Assembly (NCBI GenBank): GCA_028716825.1
Contig: JAQUPA010000006.1
Coordinates: 1-34,241, forward strand
Source: Candidatus Paceibacterota bacterium
Lineage (GTDB): Bacteria > Patescibacteriota > Minisyncoccia > Minisyncoccales > GCA-002788555
Direction of reading: 5' to 3'
Length of the DNA: 34,241 nt
Shown: positions 6,421-13,536 of the stretch, in pieces
How the letters are laid out: every line of letters starts with the position of its first letter
Position numbering within the stretch: the first letter of the stretch is position 1
Position numbers and translations under genes: made by a program
Notes under the pieces: generated by a model
Databases searched by the model: none
What the model was told of the DNA's origin: nothing
Seen by the model: only the letters and a program-made list of their open reading frames with translations

Positions 6421-7035
6421 TTATTTTAAACCTAAAATCAATTTTACAAATTTCGTTCTGGCATAAAATGCGCGACTAATGCTTCCATGCCCAGGTCCTT
6501 TTGTCCTAGGCTGTACTAGCTCCCCCATTTTTCCCGTTAAATGGTCAAAACCTTTCTTCTTTATTGTTTCTTTTACTAACTCATAATCTTCTTCTACTTG
6601 TTTTTTTATTTTTTTATCCACCAAATCAAACGTTCCAACACTAATCAAAATTGAACGTTTTTCTTCTTTACTTTCAAATTCTCTACCACAAATAATTAAG
6701 CTTTCTAATTTTTTTAAAAGATGAGAATTTTCGAACTCCGTTTCAGCTACATTTTGAGCATTAATCATGGTAATCGCCATTGTTTCCTTTGGAACATACT
6801 TTCCATCTTTTTTCTTCAATGGCACTAATTTTAACTCCCAAGATTCTCCGTTTGGCGCTTGACGACAATTTAAGCCCAGGCCCAAACAATGTTCTAAAAC
6901 ATGTCCCGCCCATCCTTTGTTTAATTTACCATTTTTAAAAACAGTAACATTGTATTTATCAGATAATACTCGCAAATCTTCACCGATGAATTTCTGTAAC
7001 TCAGCAACTGCTTCTTCTCGAGTTATAGTTTTCAT
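6421..7035 (-). CDS. MutH/Sau3AI- or MvaI/BcnI-like restriction endonuclease (204 aa)
   Basis: The central block KGWAGHVLEHCLGL (E48) followed by SWELKLVPL (E67-L-K69) is the catalytic pattern of MutH, Sau3AI, MvaI and BcnI nucleases. The later GELVQPRTKGPGH...AFYAR resembles the conserved C-terminal region of MutH/Sau3AI. The acidic residue expected a few positions before ExK is not obvious: N62 stands where MvaI-type enzymes have Asp, though E64 is close. The start overlaps the methyltransferase stop by 4 bp, so the pair is translationally coupled and forms a type II restriction-modification system. The recognition site cannot be read from sequence; GATC is a guess from the family. Confidence 0.8.
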   Translation of the reverse strand: MKTITREEAVAELQKFIGEDLRVLSDKYNVTVFKNGKLNKGWAGHVLEHCLGLGLNCRQAPNGESWELKLVPLKKKDGKYVPKETMAITMINAQNVAETEFENSHLLKKLESLIICGREFESKEEKRSILISVGTFDLVDKKIKKQVEEDYELVKETIKKKGFDHLTGKMGELVQPRTKGPGHGSISRAFYARTKFVKLILGLK

Positions 7036-7850
7036 TTTTTGTTTCTTTTATTATTAATATTTTTCTTTAGTTCCTTAAACCTCTTTATGGATAAATCTAA
7101 ATATTTTTTTTCCGTATCAATGCCAATAAATTTTCTGCCTAATAAATAAGACATAATTCCAGTTGTTGAGCTTCCTGTAAACGGATCTAAAATTAAATCT
7201 CCTTTGTTTGTGCTTGCTAATATAATTCTTTTTAATAACGCCTCTGGTTTTTGAGTTGGGTGCTTCCCAAACTTTTTCTCAATTGGCTTTGGTGTACCAA
7301 TCGCCCAAACAGAGCGCATTTGCAACCCTTTCTTTTTTAGTTGATCCTCTGGCCAATCGCCATTTTTCATTTCATTATAATTAAATATGTGTTTCGCGTT
7401 TTTTTCTTTTCTCGCCCACAGTAAAGTTTCATGGCTCGCGGTGAAAAAACGACAGCTTAAATTTGGTGAAGCGTTAGGTTTAAACCAAGCAACATCATTC
7501 AAAAAATGAAATTTATTTATTTCTAAAGCAAAACCACATTGATAAATGGAATGATAGGTTCCGCTAATCCAAATTGTTCCTCCTGGTTTTAACACACGTC
7601 TGCATGCTTTTATCCAGTTAAGATGAAATTGAAAATTCTTTTTTGTGCCGTTACTTAAATCCCAATCTCCTTTTTTTACACTAACCATTTTTCCATTCTT
7701 ACAGGTAAAACTACCGCTAGAAAGAAAATAGGGTGGATCAGCAAAAACCATATCAAAATAATTTTCTGGAAACTGTCTTAGAACTTCTAAACAATCTCCT
7801 TTATAAAGAGTAAAATTTTTATCTTCGAAATATGGTTTTCTTTTTTCCAT
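7032..7850 (-). CDS. Beta-type DNA (adenine-N6 or cytosine-N4) methyltransferase (272 aa)
   Basis: The catalytic motif DPPY (38-41) precedes the SAM-binding motif DPFTGSSTTG (222-231), giving the beta order of the N6_N4_Mtase family. KGDCLEVL near residue 17 and HPTQKPEALL before the SAM motif are also family hallmarks. The sequence after DPPY (FLSSGSF...KGDWD) recalls DpnA/MboI-group enzymes acting at GATC, a resemblance from memory. First gene of the restriction-modification operon, so methylation precedes cleavage. An extended -10 (TGGTAGAAT) lies only about 9 bp upstream, implying a nearly leaderless mRNA. Confidence 0.9.
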   Translation of the reverse strand: MEKRKPYFEDKNFTLYKGDCLEVLRQFPENYFDMVFADPPYFLSSGSFTCKNGKMVSVKKGDWDLSNGTKKNFQFHLNWIKACRRVLKPGGTIWISGTYHSIYQCGFALEINKFHFLNDVAWFKPNASPNLSCRFFTASHETLLWARKEKNAKHIFNYNEMKNGDWPEDQLKKKGLQMRSVWAIGTPKPIEKKFGKHPTQKPEALLKRIILASTNKGDLILDPFTGSSTTGIMSYLLGRKFIGIDTEKKYLDLSIKRFKELKKNINNKRNKK

Positions 7851-7858
7851 ATTCCCTT

Positions 7859-7867
7859 ATTCTACCA
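7859..7867 (-). promoter_or_regulatory. Extended -10 promoter of the restriction-modification operon
   Basis: TGG-TAGAAT on the minus strand, with TAGAAT at 7859-7864. The predicted start is about 7852, two or three bases before the ATG at 7850. The -35 region (TCTACT) is weak and lies inside the upstream hairpin. Confidence 0.45.
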
Positions 7868-7891
7868 AAAAACCTCTTTAAAGTAGAGGTT
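7867..7891 (-). terminator. Terminator of the TPR gene
   Basis: A 7-bp stem, AACCTCT (7871-7877) with AGAGGTT (7885-7891), with a 7-nt loop and a run of six T on the minus strand. It ends only ~16 bp before the methyltransferase start. Confidence 0.8.
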
Positions 7892-7969
7892 TTAAATAAA
7901 AGCGTTTAAAGCGAAGCCGGATAGTTAAGTATTGGGTGCTACAATAAATAATTTTATCGCTCACTATAT

Positions 7970-8695
7970 TTAGGCCTCTTTAATGAAGGATGCCAGATCT
8001 GCAGCAGCTCTACCGTCTGCTTTTTTAACTATTTCAAATTCTTTTCTTGCATTTTCACGATCACCAATACGAGAATATATCTGACAAATGGTGTAATGTG
8101 CTTTCAGGTAGTCTGGTCTTAACTCTATTGCTTGCTTTAATGCTTCTATAGCCTTATCCTTATCACCCTTGTCATTTAGAGCTAATCCTAAGTTAAGGTA
8201 TGGTTCTGGTTTGTTAGGCTTCAATCTTATTGCTTCTTGATAAGCCGTAATTTCTTTATCGTGTTGACTAATTTTTCCGTATGCTAGACCAAGATTGAAA
8301 TAAGCTTCTGCTGAAGAAGGCTTTTTATCAATTTCTTTTTTGAAAGATTCAATTGCCTTGTTATAGTCACCGGCAATATAGAATTTGCGTCCTTCATTGC
8401 TTACACCGATATACCAAAAAGAAAAATAGATTGAGGAAAAAATCCACAAAAATCTTAGTGGAGTTATAGCACTTAATAATCCCAATATAAATGAAGCAGG
8501 CAGCATCCAAAGTAGATGAAATGGAGAAAGACGGAGTAATAATACTAAAACTATAGAAACAGTCATAAGAAATCCTAAAAGTTCCATTGATTTTTCCGTT
8601 GCTTGTTCATTCTTGGCTTTTCCCCTGACATTTAAACACCAACCTAAAGTAAGCAGAACACTAAACCCCAATATGATATATTCGATAATATTCAT
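7970..8695 (-). CDS. Membrane-anchored TPR protein (241 aa)
   Basis: Three hydrophobic segments in the first ~95 residues (about 5-22, 40-55 and 60-95, the last perhaps two helices) are followed by at least three tetratricopeptide repeats (about residues 103-225), with typical AYFNLGLAYG and PYLNLGLALN helices and an ERPDYLKAHY-like third unit. TPRs mediate protein-protein contacts; the membrane location suggests a scaffold at the envelope. The gene has its own terminator and lies alone between the restriction operon and a 388-bp AT-rich gap. No SD. The partner is unknown. Confidence 0.85.
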   Translation of the reverse strand: MNIIEYIILGFSVLLTLGWCLNVRGKAKNEQATEKSMELLGFLMTVSIVLVLLLRLSPFHLLWMLPASFILGLLSAITPLRFLWIFSSIYFSFWYIGVSNEGRKFYIAGDYNKAIESFKKEIDKKPSSAEAYFNLGLAYGKISQHDKEITAYQEAIRLKPNKPEPYLNLGLALNDKGDKDKAIEALKQAIELRPDYLKAHYTICQIYSRIGDRENARKEFEIVKKADGRAAADLASFIKEA

Positions 8696-9033
8696 AAATA
8701 TGGCAATATAGGTTTGGCTATTAAAATTATTTATTATGATAATTAATCACCATAGAGACCTTATTCTTTATTATTGCTCCGTTTTATAAATAAATCAAGA
8801 AAGATTGTTTGATTATTATATAACATATTGACATTATTAAATTTTTATTTTCTTATAAAGAAATTCCGCCAAAAATCTTAACATTTCTTAACATTTTTTG
8901 AAAAAATACTAAGTTTTACTAAGTTTTTCTTGTTCGGTTAATAGGGGTTAACTGTATTTCGTTCCATTATCTTTTAAAAAATATCAATACAATTAATATA
9001 AAATAAATAATAAATACAAAAATTTTATAAATG
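8696..9033. other. AT-rich intergenic region with short tandem doublets
   Basis: No gene on either strand. Two adjacent doublets occur: CTTAACATTT twice (8877-8896) and ACTAAGTTTT twice (8909-8928), followed by two TTAA-centred sites, one being GTTAAC. A TTGACA at about 8829-8834 on the plus strand lacks a well-spaced -10. The promoter of the TPR gene must lie here, but no clear one was found. Confidence 0.4.
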
Positions 9034-9061
9034 AAAAGAAGGGCAAAATGCCCTTCTTTTT
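9034..9061 (-). terminator. Bidirectional-looking terminator after the secreted-protein gene
   Basis: An 8-bp stem, GAAGGGCA (9038-9045) with TGCCCTTC (9049-9056), has a 3-nt loop and A/T runs on both sides. It lies just downstream of the minus-strand gene ending at 9084. Confidence 0.8.
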
Positions 9062-9083
9062 GAACAATCAATCTCTTTTTTGT

Positions 9084-9608
9084 CTATTTTTTTTCTGCGT
9101 TATCACAAATTCCATTTTTATCAGCATCAATAAAGTTTGGGCCCTCACTTTGATTCATTCCCTGTCCTTTACCTTGTCCTTTGCCCTCACCCTGTCCTTG
9201 GCCATTTCCTCCTTTTCCTGCCCAAGCTGGCTTTCCTGGAAAATCTTCTCGCAATACTTTATCTCCAAGTTTTGTTATAAGGAAAGTATTACCTTTTTCT
9301 TTCGCTCTTTCTCCATCAACTTCGATACCTTCTATTTGAAGCTTATCTCCAACTTTTGGAGACTCACTGTACCATACGGGTCCAATTCCTGCTGTGTATT
9401 CTTTGTTTGTATCAATGTCCTTAAAGGTTATTTGACGATTATTAACCTTCGTAATTTCTGCATTAATTTTAAGAGAATTTTTTTCTCCAGTTCTTGTCGT
9501 TACTGTCCCCGTTTTTGTAGCAGCAAAAGTAGGTATTGCAACTGCAGATATAATTCCTATCAGAAGACCAATTATCGTAAAGACTACTAAATATTTTTTG
9601 TTTTCCAT
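9084..9608 (-). CDS. Secreted protein with Gly/Gln-rich linker and Ca-type loop (174 aa)
   Basis: The N-terminus (about residues 5-29) is a signal peptide ending near TFAATKT. Residues ~30-115 look like a small beta domain (VGDKLQIEG...), possibly OB-like. A GQGQGEGKGQGKGQG linker follows at about 135-150, and the C-terminus has DADKNGICD, matching an EF-hand/dockerin-type calcium loop. The gene lies 95 bp downstream of the anti-sigma gene but has its own ECF-type promoter (9676-9701), the same as that of the sigma operon, so it is the likely regulon target. Exact function unknown. Confidence 0.75.
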   Translation of the reverse strand: MENKKYLVVFTIIGLLIGIISAVAIPTFAATKTGTVTTRTGEKNSLKINAEITKVNNRQITFKDIDTNKEYTAGIGPVWYSESPKVGDKLQIEGIEVDGERAKEKGNTFLITKLGDKVLREDFPGKPAWAGKGGNGQGQGEGKGQGKGQGMNQSEGPNFIDADKNGICDNAEKK

Positions 9609-9648
9609 ATTTTTTTCTTCTTACGTTTTTTTTGCGACCTTTTTGAAA

Positions 9649-9667
9649 TGTAAGTTTTTCCCTTACA
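9649..9667. promoter_or_regulatory. Inverted repeat in the leader of the secreted-protein gene
   Basis: TGTAAG (9649-9654), a 7-nt centre and CTTACA (9662-9667), just downstream of the ECF-type -10. It could be an operator or an early hairpin in the leader mRNA. Confidence 0.4.
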
Positions 9668-9675
9668 CTTATTTA

Positions 9676-9701
9676 TACGCAAGAAGAAAAATTTTCTTTC
9701 A
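9676..9701 (-). promoter_or_regulatory. ECF sigma-type promoter of the secreted-protein gene
   Basis: On the minus strand TGAAAG (9696-9701), exactly 16 bp, then CGTA (9676-9679), the layout of Bacillus SigW-group promoters (TGAAAC-N16-CGTA). The first 16 bases are identical to those at 11131-11146 before the sigma gene. Confidence 0.65.
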
Positions 9702-9703
9702 TT

Positions 9704-10480
9704 TTAGGGATTTCTAATTCCTCCTTTAAAGTTTTTTATATTTTGTTGCAATTTGTTTCTAAAGCGCCCGTTTCTTTGACCTCCTTTACCCGAAATCCAT
9801 GGTCTTATCTCTTCTGCAATAAAAATATTCAAATCTTTTGTTTTGCCTATTATTTTTACTTTACCTCCTTCTTGAATAGTAACATTTCCCTTAAAGTTAG
9901 TATCCCTTGCCTTAATTTGCCAAATTTTATTCTTAAAATCTTTTAATGAAAATTCACTTTCGTTTTTTACTTTCACTATAACACCCCCAAGTAATCCTTT
10001 TTCGGGATTGGTCCAAATTTCTTGTCTTTGATAAAAAGTTTTTCTGTAATAAGGAAAATTATCTGCGAAAACATCGTTTATCCTTTCTCCAAATCCAAAA
10101 GAATAAAGAAAAGATCCTAAAATAATGCTTATTATTATGCTTAAAATTAAAACTAAATAAGTTTTGTGGCGATAACCCCCCTTTGTATTTTTTAGATTAT
10201 AGTCTGCAAGAAATAAAAAAACTGCCAAAAAAATAATCCATAAATACGGAAGGCTACCTATCAAGTATTCAAAAAAACTCTTTTGGAAATATTTATAAAT
10301 ATCCCAATCATTGCTTAAAATCATAAAAAGCAAAACGGCAAAAGAAATACTTCCGATTATTATCGAAAGTCCGAAAAACAACCATGTTACATAATTTTTT
10401 AAGAGAAATCTCCACCTTGGAACAGGTGTTATTTTTTCTTTTTTTATTCTCTCTAAGGTTTTTTTGCTAATTTTTTCCAT
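9704..10480 (-). CDS. Probable membrane anti-sigma factor (258 aa)
   Basis: The start lies 4 bp after the stop of the ECF sigma gene. A ~28-residue basic N-terminus is followed by three transmembrane segments (about 29-55, 73-93, 107-126) and a ~130-residue extracytoplasmic region ending in a basic, Gly/Asn-rich tail. The position directly after an ECF sigma gene and this topology are what is expected of a membrane anti-sigma factor, although no zinc anti-sigma (ZAS) HxxxCxxC motif is present and the cytoplasmic part is short. This architecture recurs in Parcubacteria-type genomes as far as I recall. The assignment is by context. Confidence 0.65.
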   Translation of the reverse strand: MEKISKKTLERIKKEKITPVPRWRFLLKNYVTWLFFGLSIIIGSISFAVLLFMILSNDWDIYKYFQKSFFEYLIGSLPYLWIIFLAVFLFLADYNLKNTKGGYRHKTYLVLILSIIISIILGSFLYSFGFGERINDVFADNFPYYRKTFYQRQEIWTNPEKGLLGGVIVKVKNESEFSLKDFKNKIWQIKARDTNFKGNVTIQEGGKVKIIGKTKDLNIFIAEEIRPWISGKGGQRNGRFRNKLQQNIKNFKGGIRNP

Positions 10481-10484
10481 ACTA

Positions 10485-11066
10485 TTAAAAAGTTATATTT
10501 TTTTCTTTTACTTCTTTTTTAAAGCGTTCCCTTGCTCTGTTCAAAAGCGTAGCTACAGAACCCATCGGAATTTTTAAAATATCTGATATTTCCTTATAAT
10601 CTTTCTGCTCAAGATATTTTAGTTCTAGAATTTCTTTATATTTTTGGTCAAGATTTTTTAAAACTTTTTTTACAGTTTCTTTTTTATATTTTTTTTCAAG
10701 ATGAATGTCCGTGGTAAATTCTGAAGACAGGCTTTCCAAAAAATCATTATCTTCAATAAAAATCATTTTAGGTCTTGCTTTTCGCTTACGCCAATTGCTG
10801 ATAACTTCATTGTGCGCAATCCGATAAATCCAGGAAGAAAATTTAAGTTTTTTATCAAAGTCATTTAAGTTCTTGTATACCTTAATAAATGTTTCTTGCA
10901 ATATGTCCTGGGCATCTTTTTCAAAAAGTCCTGAAATTCTATGAATATAACGCAAGAGTTTCTCTTCGTATCTTTGCATTAAACATAAATAATAATCTTC
11001 ATCTTTTAATGTTAAATACGCCAATTCTTCATCGGTCTTGCCATCGCATTCTTCTTTTATAATCAT
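10485..11066 (-). CDS. ECF-family RNA polymerase sigma factor (193 aa)
   Basis: Sigma70 region 2 (about residues 25-95) carries DAQDILQETFIKVYKNL and SSWIYRIAHNEVISNWRKR, the core- and -10-binding segments. Region 4 (about 130-185) carries a helix-turn-helix with LKYLEQKDYKEISDILKI and GSVATLLNRARERFKK. Regions 1 and 3 are absent, as in ECF (group 4) sigma factors, and the length is usual. It forms an operon with the probable anti-sigma factor (4-bp gap). A TGAAAG-N16-CGTA promoter at 11121-11146 suggests autoregulation. Confidence 0.93.
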   Translation of the reverse strand: MIIKEECDGKTDEELAYLTLKDEDYYLCLMQRYEEKLLRYIHRISGLFEKDAQDILQETFIKVYKNLNDFDKKLKFSSWIYRIAHNEVISNWRKRKARPKMIFIEDNDFLESLSSEFTTDIHLEKKYKKETVKKVLKNLDQKYKEILELKYLEQKDYKEISDILKIPMGSVATLLNRARERFKKEVKEKNITF

Positions 11067-11120
11067 AAAGATTTTTCACTAAAATATAATTTTAATTATA
11101 TTATACCGTAATCTAAATAA

Positions 11121-11146
11121 TACGTATTCTGAAAAATTTTCTTTCA
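11121..11146 (-). promoter_or_regulatory. ECF sigma-type promoter of the sigma/anti-sigma operon
   Basis: On the minus strand TGAAAG (11141-11146), 16 bp, CGTA (11121-11124), followed by a TATT-rich start region ~54 bp before the sigma ATG. Bases 11131-11146 are identical to 9686-9701. Confidence 0.65.
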
Positions 11147-11154
11147 AAATATTT

Positions 11155-11763
11155 TTATTTAGTGTTTCTTACTTTTGTGACGTTTATAAGCCCTGACATT
11201 AAAAAAGAAGTTTTTTTTGGATTTAATTTATTATCTTTTAGTATTTCTGGCAAGCCACCGCTTTTCAGATATTCTTTAAAGCGCTCTTTATCAACAGAGT
11301 ATTCTATAGTTTTTATAAAAAGCGAGATAATGTTTTTTGGTAAAGGAGAAGAAAAATCAACAAAAATTAAAAAACCGTTCTTTTTTACAACTCTTTTCAT
11401 CTCAAATATTATTAGCTTTCTTAATTTTTTTTCTGTTTCATGCAGTCCAAGTGAAATTAAAGCAAAATCAAAAGAATCATTGGCAAAAGGTAGTTTTACA
11501 GCGTCAATATTTAAAAAAGAAATATTTTTAAAACCAAACTTATCTTTTCTTTTTTGTGCAATTTTTATCATTCCAGGATTAATGTCAACTCCGGTAAAAT
11601 TTATTTTTGGCTTTAATTTTAAAAAATAAAAACCCTGGTCTCCCGTACCACAACAAACATCTAAAATTTTATCTCTATCCTTTGCCTCACTAAAACGCAC
11701 AATGAATCTTCTAACGTCTTTTAATAGGGGATCGATAATATTTGAATAATTTAAAATAATCAT
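11155..11763 (-). CDS. Class I SAM-dependent methyltransferase (202 aa)
   Basis: The SAM-binding motif ILDVCCGTGDQG (33-44), the acidic strand GVDINPGMI (58-66) and the post-motif DFALISLGLHE give a UbiE-like Rossmann methyltransferase. The substrate cannot be deduced. The 88-bp gap to the sigma operon holds the ECF promoter, so it is transcribed separately or just upstream. No SD. A quinone-pathway role would need partner genes, which are not visible here, so a small-molecule or lipid methyltransferase is the safest description. Confidence 0.85.
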   Translation of the reverse strand: MIILNYSNIIDPLLKDVRRFIVRFSEAKDRDKILDVCCGTGDQGFYFLKLKPKINFTGVDINPGMIKIAQKRKDKFGFKNISFLNIDAVKLPFANDSFDFALISLGLHETEKKLRKLIIFEMKRVVKKNGFLIFVDFSSPLPKNIISLFIKTIEYSVDKERFKEYLKSGGLPEILKDNKLNPKKTSFLMSGLINVTKVRNTK

Positions 11764-11848
11764 TTCTTTATCTTTTCACAATAAAATATTATTTTCAAGA
11801 TTTTTTGATAAAAAAAGAAATTAAGGCCATTCTATGCATAATAAATAA

Positions 11849-11869
11849 GCGGTCGTTTTGCGCGACCGC
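11849..11869 (-). terminator. Hairpin at the end of the 12932-11905 mini-operon
   Basis: A 7-bp stem, GCGGTCG (11849-11855) with CGACCGC (11863-11869). On the minus strand it is followed by TTATTTATTA, an imperfect T-run. Confidence 0.65.
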
Positions 11870-11904
11870 CATACATCACCTCCTTTCAAGAACGCGTACC
11901 TTTA

Positions 11905-12135
11905 TTAGATCCCTTCCTCGCATACCCTGCTTATTAGGACGCTTTGCTTGAGAGCAAAGTCAGTCACATTGGCTACGATCTCATAGCGAGGTTTGGTGTC
12001 TCCACTCTTGAAGTTCGGGACTTCCCGAATCTCCAGGAGCAATTCTCTCATTTCATCAAAGACCTTTAGTTCGGCTATATCCTCGATGCCATCCTGCCCC
12101 ACGCCTTCGTCTTTCAATCTGTAAACAACTTCCAT
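11905..12135 (-). CDS. Small hypothetical protein (76 aa)
   Basis: There are two adjacent ATGs (12138 and 12135). GGAGGG (12141-12146) lies 5 nt before the second, which is preferred. The product is a soluble, acidic small protein (MEVVYRLKDEGVGQDG...), with predicted strand-helix character and no motif I recognise. It is the last gene of a three-gene mini-operon with the cupin (18 bp upstream) and the 103-aa protein, closed by a hairpin at 11849-11869. Confidence 0.65.
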   Translation of the reverse strand: MEVVYRLKDEGVGQDGIEDIAELKVFDEMRELLLEIREVPNFKSGDTKPRYEIVANVTDFALKQSVLISRVCEEGI

Positions 12136-12152
12136 CATAACCCTCCTTTAAT

Positions 12153-12563
12153 TTACCATCTTTGACCCCTGCGGTTATAGATTACATCATCAGGGTTAAA
12201 GGGAGGAATCGAAATACACCAGAATTCCAGCTCATGTGAACCATCAGGCTTTGCAGCATGCAAAGCTCCTGGTGGAATTCTTATCCCGGTACCCCGAGTA
12301 AAGGGTAAGATTTCGTCGTTAAGGAATATCTTGCCCTCTCCTCTCCACAGGACATAAATCTCTTCTCCAACATTGTGATGGTGGATAACATCCGGTCCGC
12401 GCAATGTTATAAGAGAAAAGCTTGCTCCTGCACGCCCCTCTTTTAAGGGCACGAATTCTTCTGCTGTACCAAAGACCTTACCCTCATGGAAAAGCTCGAC
12501 TACTCTTGAGCCTGAATTCCAAAGAATAATAGGCTCCTGGACAGTTGGAATCTCTGTAAGCAT
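12153..12563 (-). CDS. Cupin-domain protein (136 aa)
   Basis: Cupin motif 1 is seen at residues 61-75 (HHHNVGEE...: His61-63, Glu68) and motif 2 as IPPGALH (His102), so three His and a Glu are available to bind a metal. The single beta-barrel domain spans ~50-125. The start at 12563 (MLTEIPTV) is chosen because GAGAGG precedes it by ~8 nt; the GTG further upstream overlaps the SD. Small cupins include isomerases, dioxygenases and sugar-binding regulators; which applies is not evident. It lies in a mini-operon with two orphans. Confidence 0.85.
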   Translation of the reverse strand: MLTEIPTVQEPIILWNSGSRVVELFHEGKVFGTAEEFVPLKEGRAGASFSLITLRGPDVIHHHNVGEEIYVLWRGEGKIFLNDEILPFTRGTGIRIPPGALHAAKPDGSHELEFWCISIPPFNPDDVIYNRRGQRW

Positions 12564-12620
12564 TTTTACCACCTCTCTCAGTTTTTGTTTTATGAAATGA
12601 ACGGTTAGACGGACAGGCGC

Positions 12621-12932
12621 TTAAGTAAATAACTTGCGCCAAGTTCTCTTCAGGGAACGCCAGATCATCATGGATAAAGTAAGATAACCAATACTCCTTT
12701 CTGAACAGAACTCAGGAGTCTCTTTCTTTTGAAAAAGAACCTCATAATAAATCCCCTGTTCGAAATGCAAAATCCTAACTACCCTTCCCCTGTTCGCAGG
12801 ATTTAGTATATTCCCATAAAGAGAATATACTCTGTCTCCGATACGAAACTCATCTCTTGGCATTCCTGTCATGAACTTTTCCAATGACGATCCTGGTATT
12901 GTATGCACCTCCCCAAATTCTGCCTTTGCCAT
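12621..12932 (-). CDS. Hypothetical protein (103 aa)
   Basis: AGGAGGTG precedes the ATG at 12932 by 4-5 nt, so the longer upstream reading is rejected. Residues ~25-80 (FRIGDRVYSLYGN... GRVVRILHFEQGIYYEVLF) look like a small SH3/Tudor-like beta barrel of the kind found in KOW or carbon-storage-like proteins; this is a fold-level impression only. The C-terminus is basic (RSLKRTWRKLFT). First gene of the mini-operon with the cupin, under a promoter at 12972-13000. Confidence 0.65.
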   Translation of the reverse strand: MAKAEFGEVHTIPGSSLEKFMTGMPRDEFRIGDRVYSLYGNILNPANRGRVVRILHFEQGIYYEVLFQKKETPEFCSERSIGYLTLSMMIWRSLKRTWRKLFT

Positions 12933-12971
12933 AATACACCTCCTAAAAAACCCAATCCTAATATATGTGTT

Positions 12972-13000
12972 TTTATATATCATTAAAAAAACTAAGTCAA
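12972..13000 (-). promoter_or_regulatory. Promoter of the cupin mini-operon
   Basis: On the minus strand TTGACT (12995-13000), 17 bp, TATAAA (12972-12977). It shares TTGACTTAGTTTTT with the promoter at 2006-2033. Confidence 0.7.
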
Positions 13001-13046
13001 TAAATTATGGACTTGCGATGTTGATAATTTTAGAATTTAAATAGAA

Positions 13047-13073
13047 CAGGCGAGGAATTCGTAAACTCCCCGC
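13047..13073 (-). terminator. Hairpin after the 126-aa gene
   Basis: Arms GGCGAGGA and TCCCCGCC pair with one mismatch around a ~10-nt loop, 35 bp downstream of the stop. The minus-strand T-run after it is poor, so terminator strength is uncertain. Confidence 0.5.
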
Positions 13074-13107
13074 CCTATATATAATTATTTCTTTGCCTGA
13101 ACTATGG

Positions 13108-13488
13108 CTAGGATCTAGAACCGCATGTATAGATATCGATTCTCCCAAGTAGACTCTTTGGGACATACACTATTGTAAGCGAAAATCCCGAATAGTTCTT
13201 ACGAACAGCGTAGCCAAAGCCTTCTTCGGGTTCTCCAAGCCCAAATCGGTCCTTTATCACCTCCCAGAAGTGACTGATAACCTCCTCTGATGTATGTTGA
13301 CATTCATTAGCCTTGAAGTAAAAGTGCTGTATCGCCAGAGAATAGGCAAAAAGCACTATCTCTGGCAATAAAAGAGCACCAATCACCTCTTTTACGTCGG
13401 AAAAACCATCAGAAGGAAGTCTTTCTTGTGCTGCGATTATGTCTTTGAATCTCAACTTCTTTATCGCCGTCTCCACCATTTCATCCAA
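13108..13488 (-). CDS. Hypothetical protein with TTG start (126 aa)
   Basis: GGAGGTG lies 8 nt before a TTG at 13488, while the first in-frame ATG (13479) would be 17 nt away, so TTG is the likely start. The product is soluble: an amphipathic N-terminal half, a hydrophobic helix around 38-52 (IGALLLPEIVLFAYSLAI) and a beta-rich C-terminal part ending with CGSRS. Not recognised. Second gene of an operon with 13537-13995; a short palindrome (CTAGTT-ACA-AACTAG, 13526-13540) spans the junction. Confidence 0.65.
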   Translation of the reverse strand: MDEMVETAIKKLRFKDIIAAQERLPSDGFSDVKEVIGALLLPEIVLFAYSLAIQHFYFKANECQHTSEEVISHFWEVIKDRFGLGEPEEGFGYAVRKNYSGFSLTIVYVPKSLLGRIDIYTCGSRS

Positions 13489-13536
13489 AACAGTAGCACC
13501 TCCTCTTAAGTAGAATACTTTATCTCTAGTTACAAA

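Noticed and set aside
9048-9590. Long plus-strand frame opposite the secreted-protein gene
   Set aside because: Phe/Cys/Ser-rich antisense composition and it begins inside the terminator hairpin.
12933-12983. Longer N-terminus for the 103-aa gene
   Set aside because: It runs through the SD AGGAGGTG; the ATG at 12932 is correctly spaced.
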